A stretch of 64,000 bases of DNA from Pseudomonadota bacterium (GCA_021821195.1 JAKACT010000001.1:434001-498000); one strand, 5' to 3'. Positions 8,755 to 19,690 are shown, counted from the first letter of the stretch. Notes: generated by a model not told the origin, from the letters alone. Program-made: numbers and translations.

Positions 8755-10074
8755 GTGCTGGAACTGCTGCTGATCGTCCTCGCCCTGATCCTGCTGAACG
8801 GCTTCTTCGCGCTGTCGGAGATGGCGGTCGTCACCTCGCGCAAGGGGCGGCTCAAGCAGCAGGCCACCTCCAGCCGGCGCGCGCACAAGGCACTGGAGCT
8901 GGCCGAACACCCGGAACAGTTCCTATCCACCGTGCAGGTGGGCCTGACCCTGATCACCATCCTCACCGGCATGCTCGGCGGCGAGGCGTTGGGCGCGCTG
9001 ATCGGCGAATGGCTGGCCAAGAACACGCCGGCACTGGGTGAGTACGCCCGCCCGCTGGGCACGGTGCTGGCGGTCGGCCTGATCACCTACCTCAGCATCG
9101 TGCTGGGCGAACTGCTGCCGAAGCGGCTGGCACTGCTGGCGCCGGAACGGCTGGCCGCCGCGGTGGCGGTGCCGATGCACTGGTTGTCGCGGCTGGCGAG
9201 CCCGGTGGTGTGGCTGCTGAGCGCCACCGTGCGCACGCTGCTGCGGCTGCTGCGCGTGGACGGCGGCGACGGCTCGCAGGTCACCGAAGAGGAAATCCAG
9301 CTGCTGGTCAGCGAAGGCCACGAGCAGGGCGTGTTCGACCTTGACGAGCGCAACATGCTCACCCGGGTGATGCGGCTGGGCGACCGCACCGCCGACAGCC
9401 TGATGACCCCACGCACCCGCATCGCCTGGTTGGACGCCTCCGCGTCGCTGGCGGAGAACCTGGCGGCGATGCAGGAGCACGAATTCTCGCGCTACCCGGT
9501 CTATCGCGGCGACGACAGCGACGTCGCCGGCGTGCTGGAAGTGAAGACCCTGCTGGATGAGCTGGGCCGGCCGCTGCCGGACCTGTTCCGCGACCTGCGC
9601 CCGGCGCTGTTCGTGTCCGAATCCACCCACGCGATGAAGCTGCTGGAGATCCTGCGCGAGGAGCAACAGTCGCTGGCGCTGGTGGTCGACGAATACGGCG
9701 ACATCCAGGGCATGGTGACGGTCAGCGACATCGTCGACGCGGTGATCGGCCGGCTGAAGACCGCAAGCGCGGGCGACGCCGACGAGGAAGCGCTGGTGGT
9801 CACCCGCGACGACGGTTCGCTGCTGGTGGACGGCGGCCTGCACGTGGACGAACTGCGCGAGCTGACCGGCGAGCGCCTGGCCGACGCGGAAGAGCTGGAA
9901 TACCGCACCGCCGCCGGCTTGGTGATCGCCCGCTTCGGCCGCATCCCGCACGTGGGCGAGCATTTCCGGATCGGCCCATGGCGGGTTGAAGTGGTGGACC
10001 TGGACGGGCCGCGCATCGACAAGCTGCTGCTGCAGCGCGAGCCCCAGCAGCCGCGTATCGAGGGCGACGGCTGA
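8755..10074 (+). CDS. CNNM/CorC (hemolysin C-type) transporter-like protein
   Basis: A 439-residue protein with a DUF21/CNNM membrane domain (about residues 1-185, starting LLLIVLALILLNGFFALSEMA), a CBS pair (about 200-325, with DSLMTPRTRIAWLD and GMVTVSDIVDAVIG), and a C-terminal CorC/HlyC domain (about 345-435). Members of this family are tied to magnesium/cobalt efflux or ion homeostasis; the label hemolysin is historical. The start is a GTG at 8755, just before the first membrane helix. The 300 bp upstream, shared with the divergent DUF47-pit operon, holds no other gene that I can support. Confidence 0.88.
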   Translation: MLELLLIVLALILLNGFFALSEMAVVTSRKGRLKQQATSSRRAHKALELAEHPEQFLSTVQVGLTLITILTGMLGGEALGALIGEWLAKNTPALGEYARPLGTVLAVGLITYLSIVLGELLPKRLALLAPERLAAAVAVPMHWLSRLASPVVWLLSATVRTLLRLLRVDGGDGSQVTEEEIQLLVSEGHEQGVFDLDERNMLTRVMRLGDRTADSLMTPRTRIAWLDASASLAENLAAMQEHEFSRYPVYRGDDSDVAGVLEVKTLLDELGRPLPDLFRDLRPALFVSESTHAMKLLEILREEQQSLALVVDEYGDIQGMVTVSDIVDAVIGRLKTASAGDADEEALVVTRDDGSLLVDGGLHVDELRELTGERLADAEELEYRTAAGLVIARFGRIPHVGEHFRIGPWRVEVVDLDGPRIDKLLLQREPQQPRIEGDG

Positions 10075-10117
10075 AGCGCCCGCCCGGCGGGTGGCGACGG
10101 GAAGCCGCCGACCCGCT

Positions 10118-12256
10118 TCAGCGCAGCTGGGCGACGAACTCCGGCCCACCCATCGGGTGGCCCAGCCAGTAACCCTGCACTAGGTCGCAATCACGCTCGC
10201 GCAGCAAGTCGAACTGGCCGGATCGCTCCACGCCTTCCGCCACCACGGTGACGCCCATCGAATGCGCCATGGCGACGATGGCGCTGGTCAGGGCCAGGTC
10301 GTCCGGGTCGCGCAGCAGGTCGGTGATGAAGCTACGGTCGATCTTCAGCCCATCCACCTGCACGCGCCGCAGGTGGCTGAGGCTGGAATAGCCGGTGCCG
10401 AAATCGTCCAACCACACCTTGACGCCGAGTTGGCGCAGCCGCGCCAGCAGCGTGGCGGCATTGGCCTCGTCGCTGATCACCGCGGTCTCGGTCAGCTCCA
10501 GGTGCAGGCGCTCCGGCGGCAGGCCGCTCTGCTGCAGCGCATTCGCCACCTGCTTGAGCAGGTCGCCGCTGCGCAGCTGGCGGGCGGAGACGTTGACCGA
10601 CACGAATGGTGCTTCGCCGGCACCGGAAGGCACCGGCCAGCTGGCCGCCTCGTGGCAGGCGTTGCGCAAGGCCAGCAAGCCGATCGCCTCGATCAGGCCG
10701 CTCTGCTCGGCCACGTCGATGAACACCGACGGCGCGATCGCCCCGTCCTCGGGATGGTTCCAGCGCAGCAGCGATTCCGCGCCAACCAGCACGCGGTCGC
10801 GGGTACGGTAGATCGGCTGGTAGACCAGGTTCAGCTCGCCGCGCTCCCAGGCGCCGCGCAAGTCATGCTCCATGCGCACGCGCCGCTCGATCGCCTGGTC
10901 CATGGTGCGGCTGTAGAAGCGGTAGCAATTCTTGCCCGCCATCTTGGCCTGGTACATCGCGATGTCGCCGTTCTTCATCAGCAGCGACGCGCTGCCGGCA
11001 TCGTCCGGGAAGATCGCCACGCCGACGGAGGTCCCCAGCAGCACCTGCCGCCCGTTCAGCAGCATCGGCTCGCTTAGCGACAGCACCAGCGCCTCGGCCA
11101 ACCGGATCGCCTTGCCGCGCACGTCGCCGTCCGGCTCCGGGCCGCCCGGCTGCAGCAGGATCACGAATTCGTCGCCGCCGAAGCGCGCCACCAGCGTGTC
11201 CGCATCGTGCACCGCCTGCACCGCGCGCTCGATCCGCGCGGCGACCTGCAGCAGGACCTCGTCACCGGCCTCGTGGCCGAGGGTGTCGTTGACGCGCTTG
11301 AAATCGTCGAGGTCGGCGAACAGCAGCGCCAGCTGGCAGCCGGTGCCCTGCTGCTCGCGCAGGCGCTGTTCCAGCGATTCGCGGAACGCCAGCCGGTTCG
11401 ACAGCCCGGTCAGCGCATCGCTGTAGGCGACCCGGCGGATGTCGCGGTCGTGCCGGACCACGCTCTCGCGCATGCGCCCGAAAGTGCGGATCAGGTCGCC
11501 CAATTCGTCCTTGCGGCGGCTCCCAGGCACCGGCGAATCGAAGTCACCGGCCTCGAACTGGCGAGCCGCATCGCCCAGCATCCGGATCGGCTTGACCAGC
11601 ATCCGCTGCAGCACCCACGCACCGACCAGCGCAAGCGTGCCGAATCCGCAGCACAGCAGCAGCAGCCAGTTCAGGCTGCGCTGGTTGACGTCGTCGAAGC
11701 CGGCGCGCAGCCCGTCCAGCGCGCGCTCCTCGGCGCGCGCCGCGGTCGCCATCGAGTAGCCGATGCGCACGCCGCCAAGGCGCTCGTCGCCAATCGTGAT
11801 CGGATAGGACACATCCAGCAATTCGTCGGTCTGGCGGGTGTGCGGGCCACGCGCGGCGACGATCTCGCCGGCAAAGCCGTCGTTCATCGGCTGGCCGAAG
11901 GCGGCGATGTCGCCGGAACCGTCATGCAGGATGCGGCCCTTCGGATCGTAGACCAGCACGTAATCCACGTCGGGCGCGCGCAGCGCGCTGCGGGTGAGGA
12001 TGCCGATCGCGTCGAGGTCGAAGTAGTACAGCGGGTTGGCCAGCGCATCGGCCAGCTGCCGCACTTGCGCCTCGCCGCCGGCCCGCATCTGCTCGGACAG
12101 CAGCGAGTGCGTGCTTTTGCGGGCGATCCCCACCACTTCGCGCTGGCTGGTCTGCTGGCGGTTCCACAGCATCACCATCATCAGCACGACGATGCCCAGC
12201 ACCACCAGGATCCCGAGCTGGAAACGCAATTGCAGGTCCAACCCGGTCCGTTTCAC
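10118..12256 (-). CDS. Membrane GGDEF-EAL c-di-GMP cyclase/phosphodiesterase with HAMP
   Basis: A 712-residue protein: a membrane helix at about 12-35, a periplasmic sensor region to about 195, a second helix, a HAMP region (FEAGDFDSPVPG), GGDEF (about 275-440) and EAL (about 455-700). The cyclase motif is intact (RFGGDEFVIL). The inhibitory I-site RxxD is not present at the usual place (DADT instead). In the EAL domain the motif reads ESLLRW, but the metal and catalytic positions are kept: NVSAR, LELTET, LDDFGTGYSSL, GLKIDRSF, AEGVE and QGYWLG. So both activities are possible. The GTG start at 12256 overlaps the stop of the PhnD-like gene by 4 bp, indicating translational coupling. Confidence 0.92.
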   Translation of the reverse strand: MKRTGLDLQLRFQLGILVVLGIVVLMMVMLWNRQQTSQREVVGIARKSTHSLLSEQMRAGGEAQVRQLADALANPLYYFDLDAIGILTRSALRAPDVDYVLVYDPKGRILHDGSGDIAAFGQPMNDGFAGEIVAARGPHTRQTDELLDVSYPITIGDERLGGVRIGYSMATAARAEERALDGLRAGFDDVNQRSLNWLLLLCCGFGTLALVGAWVLQRMLVKPIRMLGDAARQFEAGDFDSPVPGSRRKDELGDLIRTFGRMRESVVRHDRDIRRVAYSDALTGLSNRLAFRESLEQRLREQQGTGCQLALLFADLDDFKRVNDTLGHEAGDEVLLQVAARIERAVQAVHDADTLVARFGGDEFVILLQPGGPEPDGDVRGKAIRLAEALVLSLSEPMLLNGRQVLLGTSVGVAIFPDDAGSASLLMKNGDIAMYQAKMAGKNCYRFYSRTMDQAIERRVRMEHDLRGAWERGELNLVYQPIYRTRDRVLVGAESLLRWNHPEDGAIAPSVFIDVAEQSGLIEAIGLLALRNACHEAASWPVPSGAGEAPFVSVNVSARQLRSGDLLKQVANALQQSGLPPERLHLELTETAVISDEANAATLLARLRQLGVKVWLDDFGTGYSSLSHLRRVQVDGLKIDRSFITDLLRDPDDLALTSAIVAMAHSMGVTVVAEGVERSGQFDLLRERDCDLVQGYWLGHPMGGPEFVAQLR

Positions 12257-13179
12257 TCGACCTCCGCGCGCACGCGCTGCACGCCGGTTGCCAGCCGTCC
12301 CAGCGCCTGCCGGTCTTCGTCGCCGATGGGCACGAACCTAACCGTGTCCATGAACCGCCGCAGCGCCTCGCCGGCCTCAGGGTCGTTGGCTGCGTCCATC
12401 AACACCTCGCGCAGCCGCGCCTCCACCCGCGGATCCATGCCGCGGCGCGCCAGCATCAGCGCGCGCGGCACGTCGGGGGTACGGGCGATGACCCGGAAAT
12501 CCTGGGAAAACGCCGGCGGCATGCGCCCGGGGTTGAGCCAGTCCAGGTTGCTGAGCACGCCGGCATCGACCATCCGCTTGTGTACCCAGGTGGAGATGTT
12601 CAGCTCGGTGCGGGCGAACACATAGCCGACCCGGTCCGGCGCCGGCTTGTCCATCGGCGACAGCAGCAGCTCCAGCGACTGGCCCTCCCCCAGCAGCTGC
12701 GCCGCCGGCAGGAAGTAGGCGCTGGTCGACAGCGGACTCTGGAACGCCACGCTGCGCCCGGCAAGGTCCTGCAGCGACTGCACCGGGCTGTCGCGGCGGA
12801 CGAAGAACAGGCTGTGGTAGCGGGTGGCGCCCTCGCGCTCGCTGATCAGGAACGAGCGGGCGACGCCGCGATGTTCCAGCAGCGCCGCGTTGCCGGCGGT
12901 TTCGTTGATCCAGTCCACCCGGCCGCGCCGCAGGTAGCTGGTCATCTGCTGCAGGTCCTTGGCCATCAGGATGCGGCCGCTGCGGATACCGACCGACGAC
13001 ATGCGCGGGACGACGTAGTCGAGCAACGGCTTGAGCTGGTCGTAATGCGCCTTCGGATCGTCGCTGACCCGCCCCAGCACCAGTACGCCCGCGTCGCCCA
13101 CGGGCGCTGCGCCCTGCGCGCGAGCAAACGGCGCCCATGCCAGCAACAGGCACAGCAGCGCTGGCATCAAACGGCGCAT
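12253..13179 (-). CDS. PhnD-like phosphate/phosphonate periplasmic binding protein
   Basis: A 308-residue protein with a signal peptide (residues 1-21, ending ARA-QG), of the PhnD/SsuA/TauA periplasmic ligand-binding family. Family-type features are the start VLVLGRVSDDPKAHYDQLKPLLDYV, WINETAGNAAL and FQSPLSTSAYFLP. No ABC permease or ATPase gene is nearby; instead the stop overlaps the start of the GGDEF-EAL gene. The likely role is therefore to present a small anionic ligand to the membrane c-di-GMP enzyme rather than to feed a transporter. The ligand is unknown, and this partnership is inference from coupling. Confidence 0.85.
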   Translation of the reverse strand: MRRLMPALLCLLLAWAPFARAQGAAPVGDAGVLVLGRVSDDPKAHYDQLKPLLDYVVPRMSSVGIRSGRILMAKDLQQMTSYLRRGRVDWINETAGNAALLEHRGVARSFLISEREGATRYHSLFFVRRDSPVQSLQDLAGRSVAFQSPLSTSAYFLPAAQLLGEGQSLELLLSPMDKPAPDRVGYVFARTELNISTWVHKRMVDAGVLSNLDWLNPGRMPPAFSQDFRVIARTPDVPRALMLARRGMDPRVEARLREVLMDAANDPEAGEALRRFMDTVRFVPIGDEDRQALGRLATGVQRVRAEVE

Positions 13180-13217
13180 GGATGCGGGCGATTCCCCATG
13201 TATTCCCGGTGACGAGG

Positions 13218-14015
13218 CTAACCGATTTTGCCGTCGTTTGAACCCTGCCCAGCCAAACGCGCCATTCGCTGCGCATCGGCCAACACGCCGCGCAGCAGGC
13301 GGATCTCGGCGCTGTCGAGGTTGGCGCGCAGGTACAACCTGCGCAGCTTGCGCATCGCCGACTCCGGTGCGCGCCCCTTGTGGAAATCGATCTGGTCCAG
13401 CGTCTCGGCCAATTGCCCGAACAGCCCCTCCAGCTCCGCATGCGAGGCGGCGCCTTCGCCCGGCGGCGGCGTGCGCACGTCTTCGGCAGCCGCTGCGCCG
13501 GCGTCGCCCAGCAGCGCGCAGCGCAACTCGTAGCTAAGCACCTGCACCGCGGCTGCGAGGTTGAGCGAGCTGAACGCCGGGTCGGACGGGATATGCACCG
13601 CCGCGTGGCAGAGCTGCAGCTCCTCGTTGTCCAAGCCGGTGCGCTCGCGCCCGAACACCAGCGCCACCGGGCCGCTGGCCGCGGCCAGTACCGCCCGCGC
13701 GCCGGCATCGCGCGGATGCAGCGGCTCCAGCTGGATGCGCCGGCTGCGCGCGGTGGCGCCCAGCACCCAGCGGCAATCGGCCACCGCCTCGGCCAAGCTG
13801 GCGAACACCGGTGCGGCCTCCACCAGGTCGTCCGCGCCGGCGGCCATGGCGTGGGTATCGCGGTCGGGCGCCTTTTCCGGGGCCACCAGCACCAGTTTCG
13901 ACAGGCCCATGGTCTTCATCGCCCGCGCCGCGGAACCGATGTTGCCGGGGTGCTGGGTGCCAACGAGGACGATGCGCAGCTGGTCGGCAAGCGCCGTGTT
14001 CGATGTTGCATTCAT
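13218..14015 (-). CDS. trmJ: tRNA (cytidine/uridine-2'-O-)-methyltransferase TrmJ
   Basis: A 265-residue SPOUT-class methyltransferase that methylates the 2'-hydroxyl of nucleotide 32 in certain tRNAs using S-adenosylmethionine. The first motif is [19 protein letters not shown] at residues 15-33, with the conserved Asn; [16 protein letters not shown] (motif 2) and [16 protein letters not shown] (motif 3, the knot) follow in order. Length matches the family. It is divergent from suhB with 96 bp between the starts, an arrangement also common in other gamma-proteobacteria, where trmJ and suhB are neighbours. Confidence 0.93.
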   Translation of the reverse strand: MNATSNTALADQLRIVLVGTQHPGNIGSAARAMKTMGLSKLVLVAPEKAPDRDTHAMAAGADDLVEAAPVFASLAEAVADCRWVLGATARSRRIQLEPLHPRDAGARAVLAAASGPVALVFGRERTGLDNEELQLCHAAVHIPSDPAFSSLNLAAAVQVLSYELRCALLGDAGAAAAEDVRTPPPGEGAASHAELEGLFGQLAETLDQIDFHKGRAPESAMRKLRRLYLRANLDSAEIRLLRGVLADAQRMARLAGQGSNDGKIG

Positions 14016-14111
14016 GTGCGAATGGTAAACTTTGCAACCCGGCCGCAGCGCCGGGATTCGCTCTTTTCCGCCGTCGCCCCCTCCACCTCACTCGATCGAG
14101 GCGCTTTCGCC

Positions 14112-14933
14112 ATGCAAAAACCCGTCGTCAACGTCATGGTCAAGGCGGCCCGCGCGGCCGGGGGCGTGCTCCTGCGCAACATGAACCGGCTCGACGCGAT
14201 CAACGTGATCGAGAAGGACCGTCTGGATTACGCCAGCGAAGTGGACGAACAGGCCGAGCAGGCGGTGGTCAAGGAACTGCGTCGCGCCTTCCCGGACGCC
14301 GGCTTCCTCGGCGAGGAGGGCGGCGCCCAGGGCCGCAAGGGCGGCGCGCTGTTCGTGATCGACCCGCTGGACGGCACCAGCAACTACCTGCACGGCTTCC
14401 CGCACTGGTGCGTGTCGATCGCCATGGTCGAACAGGGCGAAGTGCAGCACGGGGTGATCTTCGACCCGCTGCGCAACGAGCTGTTCACCGCCAGCCGCGG
14501 CAGTGGCGCGGTGCTCAACGACCGCCGCATCCGCGTCTCCGAGCGCAAGGACCTCAACGGCGCGATGCTGGCCACCGGCTTCGCCCCGCGCGAGCGCGCC
14601 ACCGCGCCGGCACAGCTGGAATGCGTGCGCGAACTGCTGCGCAGCGCCGAGGACATCCGCCGCACCGGTTCCGCCGCGCTGGACCTGGCGTACGTGGCCT
14701 GCGGCCGCAGCGACGGCTATTTCGAGGCCGGCGTGAAGCCGTGGGACATCGCCGCCGGCGTGCTGCTGGTGCGCGAGGCCGGTGGCCGCGTCAGCGACTT
14801 CAAGGGCGCCCAGACCGGCCCGATGGACGCGCGCGGCATCCACGCCCGCCAGCTGCTGGCCGGCAACCAGAAGCTCAGCATCGAGCTGCAGAAGGTGATC
14901 GTGCAGTCGGGTTATGCGGCCGCGTTCGGCTGA
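14112..14933 (+). CDS. suhB: Inositol-1-monophosphatase SuhB
   Basis: A 273-residue Mg-dependent phosphatase of the inositol monophosphatase superfamily. The metal-binding motifs are GEEGG (near residue 66), [16 protein letters not shown] (near 84-99) and [17 protein letters not shown] (near 211). In E. coli the same protein also acts in ribosome biogenesis as part of the rRNA antitermination complex with NusA; that role is plausible here but unseen in sequence. The start at 14112 ([17 protein letters not shown]) is the conserved family start. A strong terminator follows. Confidence 0.95.
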   Translation: MQKPVVNVMVKAARAAGGVLLRNMNRLDAINVIEKDRLDYASEVDEQAEQAVVKELRRAFPDAGFLGEEGGAQGRKGGALFVIDPLDGTSNYLHGFPHWCVSIAMVEQGEVQHGVIFDPLRNELFTASRGSGAVLNDRRIRVSERKDLNGAMLATGFAPRERATAPAQLECVRELLRSAEDIRRTGSAALDLAYVACGRSDGYFEAGVKPWDIAAGVLLVREAGGRVSDFKGAQTGPMDARGIHARQLLAGNQKLSIELQKVIVQSGYAAAFG

Positions 14934-14956
14934 TCCGAACCACCGCCGCCAACGAA

Positions 14957-14984
14957 AAAGGCCGCGCAGCGATGCGCGGCCTTT
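14957..14984. terminator. Rho-independent terminator after suhB
   Basis: An A-rich flank, an 11-bp stem (AAAGGCCGCGC / GCGCGGCCTTT) and a 6-nt loop, followed on the plus strand by TCTCTTG. It separates suhB from the convergent secF gene and may work in both directions. Confidence 0.8.
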
Positions 14985-15009
14985 CTCTTGTCCTCCTCCC
15001 CGCCTCGAC

Positions 15010-15021
15010 GGGGGGGGGGGG
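15010..15021. repeat. Run of 12 G between suhB and secF
   Basis: A homopolymer of 12 G on the plus strand, 9 bp after the secF stop (secF reads on the other strand) and 25 bp beyond the suhB terminator. It is noncoding. Such runs are slippage-prone in replication and in sequencing. Confidence 0.9.
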
Positions 15022-15030
15022 AGGAAGCGG

Positions 15031-15993
15031 TTACGGACGGCGCGCCAGCTCGGCGTGGTCCTTGGCCTTCGGCATCAGGTCCTGCTTGGTCACCCGCAGC
15101 GGCCCCATGGTCAGCAGCGCACCGGAAATGAAGATCGACGACAGGGTGCCGATCACGATGCCGATCATCTGCGACTCGGCCATCCCGCGCAGCGAATCGC
15201 CGCCGTAGATGTACAGCGCCAGCGCGGTCAGGAAGGCGACGAACGACACGATCACGGTACGCGACAGGGTCTGGTTGACCGACTTGTTGAGGATCTCGAC
15301 CGGCTCCGCGCGCAGGCCGCGGAAGTTCTCGCGCACGCGGTCGAACACCACGATGGTGTCGTTGATCGAGAAGCCCATCACCGACAGGATGCCGGCCAGC
15401 ACGTTGAGGTCGAATTCGTGCCCGCTGATGGCGAACCAGCCGGCGCAGACCAGCACGTCGTGCATGGTGCCGATGGTGGCGGCGATCGCGAACTTCTTCT
15501 CGAAGCGCATCGAGATGTAGACCAGGAAGCCGATGATCACGAACAGCACGGCATACATGCCGTTCAGGGCGAGGTCCTTGCCGACCTGGGCGCTGATCAC
15601 CGAGCTGCTGCGCTTGCTGGCGGGGTTGCCGTCCAGCGATGCCGCCTTGGCCACCGCGTCGCCGATGCTGCTGGCACGGTCGGCGCCCCCTTCCTGGGTG
15701 CCCTCGGCCTGCAGGCGCACCAGCAGGTCGTTGCCGCTGCCGAAGTTCTGCACCTGTGCGCCGCCGAAGCCGGCGGCGTCCAGCTGCTCGCGCACCCGGT
15801 CCACATTGGGGGCCTTGTCATAGCGCAGCTCGACGCCGATGCCGCCGGTGAAGTCCAGGGCGAAGTTGAAGCCCTTGGTGACCATCGCGCCGATCGAGAC
15901 CGCCATCAGCAGCACGGCGATCGATACCGACACCCAGCGCATCCGCATGAAGTCGATGCTGCTGTCGTAGGGGAACACATTGAACGGTTTCAT
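15031..15993 (-). CDS. secF: Protein translocase subunit SecF
   Basis: A 320-residue inner-membrane protein with six helices: one near residues 22-42, then a periplasmic domain, then five in the C-terminal half. Characteristic stretches are GFNFALDFTGGIGVELR (about 44-60) and GFSINDTIVVFDRVREN (about 210-226). With SecD and YajC it uses the proton-motive force to help late steps of Sec export. The start at 15993 (MKPFNVFPYD) follows the secD stop by 13 bp, and yajC-secD-secF form one operon on the minus strand. Confidence 0.96.
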   Translation of the reverse strand: MKPFNVFPYDSSIDFMRMRWVSVSIAVLLMAVSIGAMVTKGFNFALDFTGGIGVELRYDKAPNVDRVREQLDAAGFGGAQVQNFGSGNDLLVRLQAEGTQEGGADRASSIGDAVAKAASLDGNPASKRSSSVISAQVGKDLALNGMYAVLFVIIGFLVYISMRFEKKFAIAATIGTMHDVLVCAGWFAISGHEFDLNVLAGILSVMGFSINDTIVVFDRVRENFRGLRAEPVEILNKSVNQTLSRTVIVSFVAFLTALALYIYGGDSLRGMAESQMIGIVIGTLSSIFISGALLTMGPLRVTKQDLMPKAKDHAELARRP

Positions 15994-16006
15994 CTTGCGT
16001 GCTCCT

Positions 16007-17875
16007 TTAGATCGCAACCGACTTCAGCTTGCGCTTGCCGCCGTAGATCAGCGTGGCGATGCCGCGCGAGACCGACACCGCGGTATAGGCGGAAGTGATG
16101 ATGCCGAGCATGGTGGTCATGCCGAAGCCCTTCAGCGGGCCGCTGCCGAAGGCGAACATGGCGAGGCCGGCGAGGAAGGCGGTGACGTTGGCGTCGAGGA
16201 TGGTGCCGGACGCGCGGTCGTAGCCTTCCGCAATGGCTTTTTGTGGTGGCAACCCCAATCGCAACTCCTCGCGGATGCGCTCGTTGATCAGCACGTTGGC
16301 GTCCACCGACATGCCCACCGTCAGCGCGATGCCGGCGAGGCCGGGCAGGCTCATGGTGGCGCCGATCACCGACATCAGCGCGAACACCATCAGCAGGTTG
16401 ATCAGCAGCGCGAGGCAGGTGACCAGGCCGAACATCCGGTAATAGACCAGGAAGAAGCCCAGCGCGAAGATGAAGGAGAAGCCCACCGCCTTCAGGCCGC
16501 GGTCGATGTTCTCCTTGCCGAGGCTGGGGCCGATGGTGCGTTCGTCGACGAAGTCCATCGGCGCCGCCAGCGCGCCGGCGCGCAGCAGCAGGGCCAGGTC
16601 GGAGGCTTCCTTCATGCTTTCCAGGCCGGTGGTCTGGAACTCCTTGCCCAGCGTGCCCTGGATGGTGGCGACCGAGATCACCTGCTCGCTGGTGCGGGTG
16701 GAATGCACCTCCTTCCCGTCGATGACCTTCACCTCGGGGATGCGCTCGATGTAGACCACCGCCATCGGCTTGCCGACGTGGGCGCTGGAGTAATCGAACA
16801 TGCGCTGGCCGCCGACCGCGTTCAGGCGCACCCGCACCGCCGGCGTGCCGCTCTGCGAATCGAAGAACGAGGACGCGCTCTGCAGCTGCTCACCCGAGGT
16901 GATCACGCGCTTGTTGAGCAGCACCGGCAGCGGCTTGCCGTCGGGGCCGATTTCCTTGCGGGCGTAGACGCGCGCTTCCGGCGGCACGTTGCCGGTGTCG
17001 CGGGCCTCGACCGCGTTGCCCTCGACCACGCCGCGGTATTCCAGCGTCGCGGTGGCGCCGAGGATGCGCTTGGCCTGCGCGGTGTCCTGTACGCCCGGCA
17101 GCTGCACCGCCACGCGGTCGGCGCCTTGGCGCTGGATGATCGGCTCGGCCACGCCCAGTTCGTTGATGCGGTTGCTGAGGGTGCCGATGTTCTGCTGCAC
17201 CGCATCGGTGAGAATCTTGTCCAGCTCGGCTTCCGGAATGCGCACGCTCAGCGTTTCGCCTTCCGCCTCGATCTGGTAGGTCGGCATGTCGCGGCCGATC
17301 AGCTGGCGCGCCTTCGCCACGTCCTGGCCGGCGCCGAGCTTGGCGACCACGGTGCCGCCGGCGGTGGGCTCCACCGAGATGTAGCGGATGCGGTTGTCGC
17401 GCAGCAGGCTGCGGATGTCCTCGGCGGTCGCCTCGAAGCGCTTGGTCAGCGCCGCCTGCCGGTCCACCTGCATCAGGAAGTAGACGCCACCGCGCAAGTC
17501 CAGGCCGAGGAACATCGGCTTGGCGCCCAGCGCCTGCATCCACGCCGGCACGGTGGAGGCCTGGTTCAGCGCCACCACGTAGCTGCTGCCCAGTTCTTCG
17601 CGGACGATATCGGCCACCCGGGTCTGGACGTCGTCGCTGGCCGTGCGCACCAGCAGGTTGCCGTCCTTGTCGATCTCGCTGCCGATGACCGTGACCGAGG
17701 CCTGCTTCAGCAGGGCGTCGACACGCTGCTTGAGCGCTTCGTCGATCTTCGCACCGCGGTTGGCGGTGATCTGCACGGCGGGATCCTGCGGGAACGCGTT
17801 AGGCACCGCGTACAGCACGCTGAGCGCCAGCGTCAGCAGGATCATCAGGTATTTCAGGCGGGAATATTCGAGCAT
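16007..17875 (-). CDS. secD: Protein translocase subunit SecD
   Basis: A 622-residue inner-membrane protein: an N-terminal helix (about 7-27), a large periplasmic domain with LGLDLRGGVYFLMQVD (near 128-143) and RINELGVAEPIIQRQG, and five C-terminal helices with LAGIALTVGMSVDANVLINE, the conserved segment for proton-driven function. It partners with SecF and YajC at the SecYEG channel. The start at 17875 (MLEYSRLKYL) is the family start; the extra upstream residues in the open frame are Arg-rich shadow sequence. yajC ends 55 bp upstream. Confidence 0.96.
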   Translation of the reverse strand: MLEYSRLKYLMILLTLALSVLYAVPNAFPQDPAVQITANRGAKIDEALKQRVDALLKQASVTVIGSEIDKDGNLLVRTASDDVQTRVADIVREELGSSYVVALNQASTVPAWMQALGAKPMFLGLDLRGGVYFLMQVDRQAALTKRFEATAEDIRSLLRDNRIRYISVEPTAGGTVVAKLGAGQDVAKARQLIGRDMPTYQIEAEGETLSVRIPEAELDKILTDAVQQNIGTLSNRINELGVAEPIIQRQGADRVAVQLPGVQDTAQAKRILGATATLEYRGVVEGNAVEARDTGNVPPEARVYARKEIGPDGKPLPVLLNKRVITSGEQLQSASSFFDSQSGTPAVRVRLNAVGGQRMFDYSSAHVGKPMAVVYIERIPEVKVIDGKEVHSTRTSEQVISVATIQGTLGKEFQTTGLESMKEASDLALLLRAGALAAPMDFVDERTIGPSLGKENIDRGLKAVGFSFIFALGFFLVYYRMFGLVTCLALLINLLMVFALMSVIGATMSLPGLAGIALTVGMSVDANVLINERIREELRLGLPPQKAIAEGYDRASGTILDANVTAFLAGLAMFAFGSGPLKGFGMTTMLGIITSAYTAVSVSRGIATLIYGGKRKLKSVAI

Positions 17876-17930
17876 CGCGGCACCCCGCGCACGCCCCCGG
17901 GGGCGCACGCCTCTTGCGGCTGGGAATGGA

Positions 17931-18272
17931 TCAGGCGGACTTCAGCGTGCCCTTGGGCAGGACGCTGGCGATGGCGCCCTTCTGCACGCGCAGCTGCACG
18001 CCACTGGCCACTTCGACGGTGATGAAGGCATCGCCCAGGGCCACCACGGTGCCGGCGATACCGCCGCTGGTGATGACCTCGTCGCCCTTGGACAGCTTGT
18101 CCAGCATCGCCTTGTGCTCCTTCTGGCGCTTCATCTGCGGGCGGATCATCAGGAAATACATGATCGCGATCAGGATGACCGGGAACAGCAGGGTGGACAT
18201 CATGCTGGGGGCGGCAGGCGCGCCGGCGGCCTGGGCATGGGCAACGGGAATCAGGAAATCGAGCGGGTTCAT
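17931..18272 (-). CDS. yajC: Preprotein translocase subunit YajC
   Basis: A 113-residue protein with one membrane helix (about residues 25-43, TLLFPVILIAIMYFLMIRPQ) and the C-terminal YajC domain with QKEHKAMLDKLSKGDEVITSGG. It is part of the SecDF-YajC complex. It is first in the yajC-secD-secF operon and lies downstream of tgt on the same strand, the arrangement common in Proteobacteria. Confidence 0.95.
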   Translation of the reverse strand: MNPLDFLIPVAHAQAAGAPAAPSMMSTLLFPVILIAIMYFLMIRPQMKRQKEHKAMLDKLSKGDEVITSGGIAGTVVALGDAFITVEVASGVQLRVQKGAIASVLPKGTLKSA

Positions 18273-18424
18273 CGGGAATCCGTGGTCAGCGAAAACGAAA
18301 GGGCTGGCCGAGGCCAGCCGGGGATTATGCCATGTCCGGGCCTACCCCTCCCCTGCCGGAAGGACCGGCCGGGGAGGCGCATTGTCGGGTCGATGGCCGC
18401 CCCGCGCGAAGCGGAAGCGTGGCG

Positions 18425-19690
<1,266 letters not shown>

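Noticed and set aside
10075..10117. Inverted repeats between the CNNM-like and GGDEF-EAL genes as a terminator
   Set aside because: Pairing of GCGGGT with ACCCGC needs bulges and no T run follows.
10118..12256. EAL domain as inactive because of ESLLRW
   Set aside because: Other catalytic and metal residues are in place, so a Ser for Ala change is not enough to call it dead.
15980..18022. Plus-strand open frame of 680 codons
   Set aside because: Antisense shadow of secD with the same composition bias.
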